A stretch of DNA of 64,000 nucleotides, taken from NCBI GenBank assembly GCA_036522515.1, contig DATDFQ010000019.1:100035-164034 (forward strand), written 5' to 3'. The notes under the pieces were generated by a model. That model was given only the letters and a program-made list of their open reading frames with translations. It did not search any database and was not told where the DNA came from. Shown here one piece after another: positions 34,843 to 42,815 of this stretch (its first letter is position 1; every line of letters begins with the position of its first letter). Both the position numbers and the translations under genes were made by a program. The DNA comes from Bacteroidota bacterium. GTDB lineage: Bacteria > Bacteroidota > Ignavibacteria > UBA10030 > SZUA-254.

Positions 34843-37800
34843 CTATGCGTCGTGATGATCAACAACTTTCTCGATGCCGATTGAACAGGGGACCCCGTTG
34901 AGTTCGGACTCCGTCAGGCCGGCGGCGGCCGGCGGCGCTTCAAGAAGGTCCACCGCGAGCGTCTCGCTTTTGACGTACGCCCCGAGGGCGCTCAGGGCCC
35001 GCCTGAGCCTTTCTTCGCCCCGGTACGAAATCCTGATCCTGTCGGTGACCTCGAACCCCGAATCCTTGCGCATGTTCTGAACGCGGTTGACGAACTCGCG
35101 GGCGACCCCCTCGTCGATGAGCTCCTCGGTCAACTCGGTGTCGAGCGCCACGGTGACATTGTCGTGCGATTCCACAATCCAGCCCTTGAGCTCCTCGCGA
35201 AGGATCTCCACGTCCTCGGCGGTGATCGTCGCCGTGCCGCCGTTCAGCGGGATGGTCAACGATCCGCTCGATTCCATTTCCCTGATCTGGTCCGACCCGA
35301 GTTTCCTGATCGCGCCGGCGACTTCCTGGACGCTCTTTCCGTACTTCGGGCCGAGGACCCGGAAATTCGGCTTCGCGGACTTGTGCACGATCGCCGAGTC
35401 GTCGCTCACGTACTCGATCTCCTTCACGTTGATCTCCTCGAGGATCATCCCCTCGACCCGCGAAACCGCCTCGCGGTCCTGCTCGTTCGCGATCGGGAGG
35501 ATGACCCGCTTCAACGGCTGCCGGACCTTGAGGTTGGACTTGTTCCGGATCGCGCGGACGAGCGAAACGATCGTCTGCGCTTTCGCGATCCTCGATTCCA
35601 GGCCGGCATCGATCGCCTTCTCGTCGGGTTCCGGGATGGTGGCGAGATGGACCGACTCCGCCGCCTCCCTGTTCAAGAACGAATTCAGGTTCCCGTAGAT
35701 CTCGTCGGCGATGAAGGGCGCGACCGGCGCCATCAGCTTCGTGACCGTGATCAGGCATTCGGAGAGCGTCTGGTACGCCGCGATCTTATCCGGCCCCATC
35801 TCGCTCTTCCAGAAACGGCGGCGGTTCCTCCTAACATACCAGTTGGAAAGCTGGTCGATTGTGAAATCGGTCACAGCGCGGGCGGCCCGGGTGACCTCGT
35901 AGGCGTCCATGTCGGACCGGTATTTTTTGACCAGCGAATGGAGCAGGGAGAGAATCCACCTGTCGATCTCCGGCCGTTCGCCCGGCGGAACCGGGGCCGC
36001 CGAAGAATCGAACTTGTCGATATTCGCATAGAGGGAGAAAAACGCATACGTGTTGAGGAGCGTCCCGAAAAACTTCCGCTGCACCTCGGCCAGGCCCTCC
36101 TCGTCGAAAAGCGTCGGCCTCCACGGGGGGCTGGTGGCCACGATGTACCAGCGGGCCGCATCGGCCCCGTACCGGTCGAGGATCCCGAAGGGATCGACCG
36201 TATTTCCCTTCGACTTCGACATCTTTTGCCCCTTGCTGTCGAGCACGAGCTCGTTCACGAGGATGTTTTTCGACGCGGGCGCGTCGAACAGGAACGTGCT
36301 GATCGAATGGAGCGAGTAGAACCACCCGCGCGTCTGGTCGATCCCCTCGCAGATGTAGTCGGCCGGATGGCGCGACCGGAAAATCTCCTCGTTCTCGAAG
36401 GGGTAATGCCACTGCGCGAAGGGCATCGATCCGGAATCGAACCAGACGTCGATGAGCTCCGGGGTCCGCCTCATCTCCCCGCCGCAGGAGCAGGTGAACG
36501 TGATCTCGTCGACGAACGGTTTGTGCAGATCGAGCGGTTCCCTGACGCCGTGACCCTCCCGCAATTCGGCGATGCTGCCGACGCATTTCTTCGAGGAACA
36601 GAGGGAGCAGATCCAGACGGGAAGCGGCGTCCCCCAGAACCGGTCGCGGGAGAGAGACCAGTCCTTGTTTTCCTCGAGCCAGTTCCCGAAGCGTCCCTCT
36701 CCGACCTCCGGCGGGTGCCACCCGATCGTTTTGTTCAGCTCGACCATCCGGGCGGCGTACTTCGTGGTCGCGATGTACCACGATTCGCGCGCGTAGTAGA
36801 GAAGCGGGGTGTCGCATCTCCAGCAGTGCGGATAGCTGTGGGTGATCGTTTCCTTTTTATAGAGAAGCCCGCGCTTCTTGAGGTTTTGAATAATGAGCGG
36901 GTCCGCTTCCTTCACGAACATCCCCGCAAACTCTGTCACCTCCGGCCCGAAGTTCCCGCTCTTGTCCACCGGATGGATGGTCGGCAGGTTGTACTTCTTC
37001 GACACCTGATAATCGTCCTCCCCGTAGGCGGGCGCAAGATGCACGATGCCGGATCCGTCCGCCGTCGTCACGAACTCCGCTTCGACGACAAGAAAAGCGC
37101 GCTCCTTCACCGGATGGTAGGAGAAGAGCCGCTCGTATTCCATCCCCGCAAGCGAGGCCCCCTTCATGCGATCGACGATCGAATACTCCCCCTGGAGCGC
37201 CCCGAGCCGCGCCTCGGCGAGGATCAACCGGCGGCCGCCGTTCTCGACCCTGACGTAGTCGACCGAGGGGTGAACCGCAAGAGCCACGTTCGAGATGAGC
37301 GTCCATGGCGTCGTCGTCCAGACAAGAAAACTGCAATCGCTCTCCCCCTTCACCGGGAAGGTCACATAGACGCTCGGATCGCTCACGTCGTCGTAACCGA
37401 GCGAGACCTCGTGCGACGAAAGGGGCGTTTCGCACCGCGGGCAGTAGGGCTGGATCTTGTACCCCTTGTAGATCAGTCCCGCGTCGAAGTACCGCTTCAG
37501 CGACCACCAGACCGACTCGATGTACTCGTTGGTGAAGGTGATGTAGGGATTGCCGAGATCGACCCAGTATCCCATCCGCTCGGTGAGATGTTCCCAATCC
37601 GACTTGTACTTCCAGACCGATTTCCTGCACTCCTCGTTGAACCGCGCGACGCCGTAGCTGACGATCTCGTCCTTGTGTTTGAACCCGAGGGCTTTTTCGA
37701 CCTCGATTTCGACCGGGAGTCCGTGCGTGTCCCAGCCGGCTTTCCGGTGGACCTGGTACCCGCGCATGGTCTTATAACGGCAGACGAGGTCCTTCAGCGT

Positions 37801-37986
37801 CCTGCTCATCACGTGGTGGATTCCCGGACGGCCGTTGGCGGTGGGGGGCCCTTCATAGAAAGTAAACCCGGGCTTCCCCTCGCGGGAAGAGACGCTCTTC
37901 TCGAAAATCCCGCGCTCCTTCCACATCTTCAGCACGTCGAGCTCGAGTTGCGGGTAGCTGATTTTATCTGTGAGTTCTTTAAACAA
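34843..37986 (-). CDS. ileS: Isoleucyl-tRNA synthetase (IleS2 type)
   Basis: Charges tRNA-Ile and edits valine. The 1047-residue class Ia enzyme has GPPTANGRPGIHHVMSRTLK in place of the usual HIGH region (about residues 47-66), an editing domain, and KMSKSKGN near residue 590. The C-terminal region is long and lacks the paired CxxC zinc site of E. coli-type IleS. Length and motifs fit the eukaryote-like IleS2 group, which is common in Bacteroidota and tolerates mupirocin. It lies 61 bases before the DksA/TraR gene, in a minus-strand cluster with punA and divIVA upstream. Confidence 0.97.
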   Translation of the reverse strand: MFKELTDKISYPQLELDVLKMWKERGIFEKSVSSREGKPGFTFYEGPPTANGRPGIHHVMSRTLKDLVCRYKTMRGYQVHRKAGWDTHGLPVEIEVEKALGFKHKDEIVSYGVARFNEECRKSVWKYKSDWEHLTERMGYWVDLGNPYITFTNEYIESVWWSLKRYFDAGLIYKGYKIQPYCPRCETPLSSHEVSLGYDDVSDPSVYVTFPVKGESDCSFLVWTTTPWTLISNVALAVHPSVDYVRVENGGRRLILAEARLGALQGEYSIVDRMKGASLAGMEYERLFSYHPVKERAFLVVEAEFVTTADGSGIVHLAPAYGEDDYQVSKKYNLPTIHPVDKSGNFGPEVTEFAGMFVKEADPLIIQNLKKRGLLYKKETITHSYPHCWRCDTPLLYYARESWYIATTKYAARMVELNKTIGWHPPEVGEGRFGNWLEENKDWSLSRDRFWGTPLPVWICSLCSSKKCVGSIAELREGHGVREPLDLHKPFVDEITFTCSCGGEMRRTPELIDVWFDSGSMPFAQWHYPFENEEIFRSRHPADYICEGIDQTRGWFYSLHSISTFLFDAPASKNILVNELVLDSKGQKMSKSKGNTVDPFGILDRYGADAARWYIVATSPPWRPTLFDEEGLAEVQRKFFGTLLNTYAFFSLYANIDKFDSSAAPVPPGERPEIDRWILSLLHSLVKKYRSDMDAYEVTRAARAVTDFTIDQLSNWYVRRNRRRFWKSEMGPDKIAAYQTLSECLITVTKLMAPVAPFIADEIYGNLNSFLNREAAESVHLATIPEPDEKAIDAGLESRIAKAQTIVSLVRAIRNKSNLKVRQPLKRVILPIANEQDREAVSRVEGMILEEINVKEIEYVSDDSAIVHKSAKPNFRVLGPKYGKSVQEVAGAIRKLGSDQIREMESSGSLTIPLNGGTATITAEDVEILREELKGWIVESHDNVTVALDTELTEELIDEGVAREFVNRVQNMRKDSGFEVTDRIRISYRGEERLRRALSALGAYVKSETLAVDLLEAPPAAAGLTESELNGVPCSIGIEKVVDHHDA

Positions 37987-38022
37987 CGTTTGGTCCCCGA
38001 CCTAGCAACCTCTAAAAAAGTT

Positions 38023-38132
38023 TGTCATCCTGAGCACATTCGCTTCGCTCAGTGTAAACTCTGCGAAGGCTCTCAGACCTGAATTCAACGGAACAGCGGG
38101 ATTCTTCGTCGCTTCGCTCCTCAGAATGACAT
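38023..38132. repeat. Family C terminal-inverted-repeat element, empty copy
   Basis: A 110-bp sequence begins TGTCATCCTGAG and ends CTCAGAATGACA, with inner GCTTCGCTC and GATTCTTCG pieces. The ends match those of the element carrying a GIY-YIG gene at 46294-46673. It fills the gap between punA and ileS and contains no gene. Confidence 0.75.
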
Positions 38133-38158
38133 GCATAAAAAAAGTTTCGAAACCCATG

Positions 38159-38986
38159 CTATATCCTTTTGACGACTTCCTTGATGATTCGCGTCAGCTT
38201 CGGCTCGGCCTTGTTGGCCGCTGCGATGACCTCCTCGAGCGTCACGGGCTTCAGGTTCTCCGGGAAACATTCGTCGGTGATGATCGAGATTCCGAGGACC
38301 CGCATCCCCAGGTGGATGGCGACGATGTCCTCCGGAACGGTCGACATGCCGACCGCGTCTCCGCCGATTCCGCGGAGGAACGCATACTCCGCGCGGGTCT
38401 CGAGGTTCGGCCCCTGCACCGCGACAAAGACGCCGTGCCGGACGGGAATATGCTGGCCGGCGGCCACCTCATCCGCGAGCGCGATCAGCTCCCGGCTGTA
38501 GGGCTCCGACATGTCGGGGAACCGGGGCCCGAGATCGTTGTCGTTCGGCCCGATGAGAGGGTTGTCCCCCTGCAGGTTGATGTGATCGGTGATGATCATC
38601 AGGTCGCCGCGCCTGAACTCCGGATTCATGCCGCCTGCGGCGTTCGAGATCAGGAGCGTCTTGACGCCGAGTCCGACCTTTTTCGACATGAGGCGGACCG
38701 GAAACGTCACCTGCTGGAGCGTGTAGCCCTCGTAGTAATGGAAGCGGCCCTGCATCGCCACGATTTTCTTGCCGCCAAGCGTTCCGAAAATGAGTTTCCC
38801 GTGGTGCGATTCGACCGTCGAGACGGGGAAATGCGGGATCTCGTCGTAATCGAGGACGATCTCCTTCCGGATTTCCTTCACCAACCCTCCGAGGCCGGTC
38901 CCGAGGATGATCCCTATCTCCGGCCGCATCTTCGTGTGCTTCCGGATGAAAGCGAGCGATTCGTCGATCTGTTCCCTCAGCAGCAT
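38159..38986 (-). CDS. punA: Purine nucleoside phosphorylase
   Basis: Splits inosine or guanosine with phosphate to base and ribose-1-phosphate in purine salvage. The 275-residue protein is a class I trimeric [67 protein letters not shown] and [15 protein letters not shown]. The longer frame to 39058 overlaps divIVA and is not supported. The gene lies between divIVA and ileS, where Bacillus has no such gene, so it appears inserted into an otherwise conserved order. Confidence 0.95.
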   Translation of the reverse strand: MLLREQIDESLAFIRKHTKMRPEIGIILGTGLGGLVKEIRKEIVLDYDEIPHFPVSTVESHHGKLIFGTLGGKKIVAMQGRFHYYEGYTLQQVTFPVRLMSKKVGLGVKTLLISNAAGGMNPEFRRGDLMIITDHINLQGDNPLIGPNDNDLGPRFPDMSEPYSRELIALADEVAAGQHIPVRHGVFVAVQGPNLETRAEYAFLRGIGGDAVGMSTVPEDIVAIHLGMRVLGISIITDECFPENLKPVTLEEVIAAANKAEPKLTRIIKEVVKRI

Positions 38987-39020
38987 CGGCACGTCCGTCT
39001 CCCCGGTCCCCGGCCGCCGC

Positions 39021-39563
39021 TCATTTGTCAAGGCTTCGTATGATTTCTTCGATCTCAAGTTTCTCTGTCGACACCTCCCTCCGTTCCTCGGCCTCCGGGG
39101 CCGCCTGGTGTTCGCCCTCCACCTCGAGCGCGCGGATCAATTCGAGCTCAGAGTTGAGAAGCATTTTGAGCCGGGAGGTGATCGAGTCCCTCTTCGCCCT
39201 GAGAATCGTCACCTGTTCCCGCAACATCGTGAGGTCGTTGCGCGCTTTCTCCACAAGCAGCGCCGCCTTCAGCTCCGCTTCGCGGATGATCAGCTGGCCT
39301 TCGCGCTTCGAAGAGTCGATCGCCTTGCCGCTCGCCTCCTGGGCCTGCATGATCGTCTGCTGAAACCCCTGCTCGAGGGACCGGAAATCGCGGATCTGAG
39401 TCTCCATCTCCGCCACCTTTTGCTCGAGAGAGGCATGCTCTGCGGCCGACGTTTCCCATTCCGACGCGATGCGGTCGAGGAATTCTCCGACCTGCGCGGC
39501 GTCCAGCCCGCGAAACGATTTGCTGAACGAGTGGTTTCTGATTTCCGACGGAGTCGTCTTCAT
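39021..39563 (-). CDS. DivIVA domain protein
   Basis: A 180-residue coiled-coil protein that starts with the DivIVA signature ([28 protein letters not shown]). Long heptad-rich helices follow to about residue 145, then an acidic tail. DivIVA proteins bind negatively curved membrane at poles and septa and recruit partners for division or tip growth. DivIVA is best known in Gram-positives but occurs in several FCB genomes. It is placed between yggS and punA-ileS, as in Bacillus where divIVA follows ylmE and precedes ileS. The frame reaches 39572; ATG 39563 fits the family start. Confidence 0.9.
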   Translation of the reverse strand: MKTTPSEIRNHSFSKSFRGLDAAQVGEFLDRIASEWETSAAEHASLEQKVAEMETQIRDFRSLEQGFQQTIMQAQEASGKAIDSSKREGQLIIREAELKAALLVEKARNDLTMLREQVTILRAKRDSITSRLKMLLNSELELIRALEVEGEHQAAPEAEERREVSTEKLEIEEIIRSLDK

Positions 39564-39600
39564 ACGCTGCACTGCTCCTCAATTGTGAACGCGCTTCGCG

Positions 39601-40293
39601 TCAATTATTTCCCGCCTTCGCGCGCGGGCCGAAGATTGCCGTTCCGATCCGAACCATCGTCGCACCTTCCTCGATCGCCACCTCGAAATCATGCGTCATG
39701 CCCATCGAAAGGTGGGGCAGCGGAGGCCCTTCTCCCGCAAGACGCTCGCGAAGGGATCTCATCAACCGGAACGCGGGGCGGGAAGACTCAGGGTCGGGGA
39801 GGAAGGGTCCGACCGTCATCAGCCCCGTTATGGCGAGGTTCGGAAGCCGGCGGAGTTGTCCGGCGAGGGCGGGGAGATCCTCCGGCCGCACGCCGAATTT
39901 CGCGCTTTCACCCGTCGAATTCACCTCTATCAGAACCTCCACCCTTCTGCCCGCCGTCGCAGCCCGTCTGGAGAGTTCCGAACCGAGGCTCAGGGAATCA
40001 ACCGAATGGACCAGGTGGACCCAATCTACGATATGCTTGACCTTGTTCGATTGCAAGTGACCGATGAAATGCCACCGGATGTGCGCAGGGAGCAGGTCTT
40101 GCCGCTTTTTCAACAGCTCCTGGACAAAATTCTCGCCCAGATCAAGGACTCCCGCATCGACGGCCTCGCGTACCCGGATCGAGTCGACGGTCTTCGTGAC
40201 GGCGACGAGAGTGACATCCCCGGGGTCTCTTCCGACACGCTGGCAGGCAGCGGCAATCCGGCGGCGTATCGTATCGACATTCTGAGCGATCAT
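39601..40293 (-). CDS. YggS/YlmE-type PLP homeostasis protein
   Basis: A 230-residue PLP-binding protein of the YggS (COG0325) family, which buffers pyridoxal phosphate and has no known enzyme activity. Conserved blocks are VTLVAVTKTVDSIRVREAV with the PLP lysine, LGENFVQELLKK, IRWHFIGHLQSNKVKHIV and LSMGMTHDFEVAIEEGATMVRIG. The frame extends to 40332, but the predicted promoter would start transcription near 40304, so ATG 40293 is chosen. It is first in a minus-strand run with divIVA, punA and ileS. Confidence 0.94.
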   Translation of the reverse strand: MIAQNVDTIRRRIAAACQRVGRDPGDVTLVAVTKTVDSIRVREAVDAGVLDLGENFVQELLKKRQDLLPAHIRWHFIGHLQSNKVKHIVDWVHLVHSVDSLSLGSELSRRAATAGRRVEVLIEVNSTGESAKFGVRPEDLPALAGQLRRLPNLAITGLMTVGPFLPDPESSRPAFRLMRSLRERLAGEGPPLPHLSMGMTHDFEVAIEEGATMVRIGTAIFGPRAKAGNN

Positions 40294-40310
40294 CGGGCGA
40301 TGGAGCATGA

Positions 40311-40339
40311 AATATACTTGATTTTGGAACAAAAATCAA
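40311..40339 (-). promoter_or_regulatory. Predicted promoter of yggS-divIVA-punA
   Basis: Minus strand TTGATT (40339-40334) and TATATT (40316-40311) with a 17-base spacer; a leader of about 11 bases precedes ATG 40293. Confidence 0.6.
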
Positions 40340-40370
40340 TGACGGGAGACCTTCGCGGCTCAATCATTAC

Positions 40371-40400
40371 TTGACTTCGACTTTATTTTTTTCTTATATT
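40371..40400 (+). promoter_or_regulatory. Predicted promoter of the TPR gene
   Basis: TTGACT (40371-40376) and TATATT (40395-40400), spacer 18, in an AT-rich stretch. It is back to back with the yggS promoter. Confidence 0.6.
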
Positions 40401-40451
40401 TTAATGGATGCGCCGGCGCTCACCCGGCATGGACCAAATCACAGACGGGTC

Positions 40452-41873
40452 ATGGATACGTACGATTTTGATAATACCGACGACGACGCAGAAGCCCCCG
40501 GCTCGAAAAAGAAGAATTTCGAGGAGGAGATCAGGAAGTTCAAGGAGCGTCTGAGGGAAGGCGGAGGCACCACCAACATCGAGGCCCTCGAAGAAATCGT
40601 CAGCTTCTATTTCGAGAACGACAAGTTCGAAGAAGCCCTCCACTTTATCAACCTTCTGCTCGAATATTTGCCCTTCAGCTCCGACACCTGGCAGCGCAAG
40701 GGGATCATCCTGAACAATCTCCAGAAGTACCAGGAGGCCTTGGAGTGCTTCGAGCGGGCGCTCAACCTCAATCCGGTCGACACGGAGCTGCTCATCAGCA
40801 GGGGGCTCGCCCTCGACAATCTCGGAAGGCACGAGGAGGCCCTCGAGTGTTTCGACCGCGCGCTCGAACTCGATCCTTCGAACGAGGAGGCGCTCTTCAG
40901 CAAGGCCGTGACGTTCGAGCGGATGGACCGGTTCGAAGACGCCGTGAGCCTGTTCCGCTTCATCCTCGCCGCCAATCCGGCGCATAAGGAAGCCTGGTAC
41001 GAGCTCGGATTCTGTTTCGACTGCACCGAGAAGCTCGACGAGGCCCTGGGGTGCTACGACAAGCACATCGATCTCGATCCGTTCAATCACAGCGCGTGGT
41101 ACAACCGCGGCATCGTCCTCAACAGGATGATGCAATACGCGAAGGCGATCGAAAGCTACGACATGGCGCTCGCGATCAAGGAGGATTTTACCGCGGCGTG
41201 GTACAACAAGGGAAACGCCTTCGCGAACCTCGGCCGGCTCTACGACGCCGTCGATTGTTACAAGGAGACGCTGCGGATCGACCGCAAGGACGTCCCCGCC
41301 TGGCACAACATCGGGAACGCGTACGAGGAATTGGGCCTGTACAAGGACGCGATCAAGTGCTTCACACAGGCCGTGAAATTCGATCCCAAGCATTACGAAT
41401 CGTTCTTCGGCCGCGGGAGCTGCCACGACTCGCTCGGACAGTACAAGAAAGCCTACAACGACTATAACAAGGCCCTCACGCTTTGCAAGAATTACCCCGA
41501 GCTCTGGCACGCGAAGGCCGATGTCGCCTACACGCTCGGCAAATGGCGGGAAGCCCTGTACAGCTACAAGATGGCGGTGCGGTTCGACCCTGCCAACGCC
41601 GAGGCCTGGTTCGACTTCGGCGAGACCCTCCTCGAGTACGGATACTTGAAGAAAGCCCTGATGGCCTTCAACCGCTGCATCGAGCTGCAGCCCAAGTGGG
41701 CGGATCCGTTCTACAGCCGGGCGAAGGTGTTGTTCCTTCTCCGCAAGACGCTCGACGCGCTGGAATCCTTGAAGACGTCGTTCCAGATGGACCCGGAGAA
41801 AAAGAAATTGTTCGAGAAGGAATTTCCCGGAGTCCACTCCATCAGAGAATTCACCACAATCCTGGAGCAGTAG
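40452..41873 (+). CDS. Tetratricopeptide repeat protein
   Basis: A 473-residue soluble protein made almost wholly of about eleven TPR units, with repeats such as YQEALECFERALNLNP, HEEALECFDRALELDP and YDAVDCYKETLRIDRKD. It has an acidic and Lys-rich N-terminus and no signal peptide. TPRs mediate protein-protein contacts; the partner is unknown. ATG 40452 is preferred because starts at 40371 and 40404 fall in or before the predicted promoter. A gap of 93 bases separates it from larE. Confidence 0.92.
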   Translation: MDTYDFDNTDDDAEAPGSKKKNFEEEIRKFKERLREGGGTTNIEALEEIVSFYFENDKFEEALHFINLLLEYLPFSSDTWQRKGIILNNLQKYQEALECFERALNLNPVDTELLISRGLALDNLGRHEEALECFDRALELDPSNEEALFSKAVTFERMDRFEDAVSLFRFILAANPAHKEAWYELGFCFDCTEKLDEALGCYDKHIDLDPFNHSAWYNRGIVLNRMMQYAKAIESYDMALAIKEDFTAAWYNKGNAFANLGRLYDAVDCYKETLRIDRKDVPAWHNIGNAYEELGLYKDAIKCFTQAVKFDPKHYESFFGRGSCHDSLGQYKKAYNDYNKALTLCKNYPELWHAKADVAYTLGKWREALYSYKMAVRFDPANAEAWFDFGETLLEYGYLKKALMAFNRCIELQPKWADPFYSRAKVLFLLRKTLDALESLKTSFQMDPEKKKLFEKEFPGVHSIREFTTILEQ

Positions 41874-41966
41874 CCGGTTCTGTTCCTCCCGCCGTTCCTC
41901 GCGGCCGGAGGCCTTGCAAACGAAGGATGCGGAACCGAATTGCGGGAACCGCCTGTTTCTATCCCC

Positions 41967-42815
41967 ATGACCCCTGACCTCCTCAGAAAATACGAGCTGC
42001 TCCGGAACATTCTCCGGGAGCTCGGCAGCGTCGTGATCGGCTACTCGGGAGGCGTGGACAGCACGCTTCTGTTGAAGGCGGCGGTCGACGAACTGGGCGA
42101 TCGCGCCCTGGCGGTCATCGGCCGGTCGGAAACATACCCGACCCGCGAGTATGAAGAAGCCGTCCGCGTCGCGCTGGAGTTCGGAGCGAGGTTCGAGGAA
42201 GTCCGGACCGAAGAAACCGACGACCTGAAGTTCAGCGAGAACCCGGTCGACAGGTGTTATTTTTGCAAGACGGAACTCTTCTCCAAGCTCCACGGGATCG
42301 CCGCGGCGCGCGGGATCCGGTGGATTGCCGACGGCACGATTACCGACGACCTGGGGGATTTCCGTCCCGGGATGAAGGCGAAGAGCGAGCAGAACGTCCG
42401 CTCGCCCCTTCTCGAGGCGGGGATGTCCAAGAACGATGTGCGCGAACTTTCGCATGAGCTCGCGCTCCCGACCTGGAACAAGGGATCGTTCGCCTGTCTC
42501 TCGTCCCGCTTCCCCTACGGGTTCCCCATCACGAAGGAGGCCCTCCGGAAGGTGGACGACGCCGAGAGCCTGTTCAGGGACCTCGGGTTCCGCGACTTCC
42601 GCGTCCGGCACCACGACGAGAAAACCGCGCGCATCGAAGTGGGCGCCGGGGAGCTCGCGCGGCTCTTCGACGAGGAGCTGCGGACGTCGGTCGTGGCACA
42701 TCTGAAAAAACTCGGTTTCACCTACGTCACGCTCGATCTCCAGGGGTACCGGACCGGCTCGATGAACGAGGTGTTCCGCAGGCTTGGGGTTCCGAAACCC
42801 GAAACCCCGGCATGA
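41967..42815 (+). CDS. larE: LarE-like ATP-dependent sulfur transferase
   Basis: LarE adenylates a nicotinate-derived precursor and donates sulfur to make the nickel-pincer cofactor of lactate racemase. The 282-residue protein has the PP-loop VIGYSGGVDSTLLLKAA, DRCYFCKTELF, ADGTITDDLGDFRPGM, and FACLSSRFPYG, whose cysteine aligns with the sulfur-donating one of known LarE. The extra Cys pair in DRCYFCK may suit an iron-sulfur-dependent variant, but that is inference. No larA, larB or larC is in the window. Its stop codon overlaps the next start as ATGA. ATG 41967 fits homology; the frame extends to TTG 41940. Confidence 0.88.
   Translation: MTPDLLRKYELLRNILRELGSVVIGYSGGVDSTLLLKAAVDELGDRALAVIGRSETYPTREYEEAVRVALEFGARFEEVRTEETDDLKFSENPVDRCYFCKTELFSKLHGIAAARGIRWIADGTITDDLGDFRPGMKAKSEQNVRSPLLEAGMSKNDVRELSHELALPTWNKGSFACLSSRFPYGFPITKEALRKVDDAESLFRDLGFRDFRVRHHDEKTARIEVGAGELARLFDEELRTSVVAHLKKLGFTYVTLDLQGYRTGSMNEVFRRLGVPKPETPA

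Noticed and set aside
35164..38082. 972-codon open frame on the plus strand opposite ileS
   Set aside because: It is exactly antisense to a full-length ileS, has an Arg/Asp/Pro-rich translation without domains, and is a normal side effect of high GC content and codon bias.
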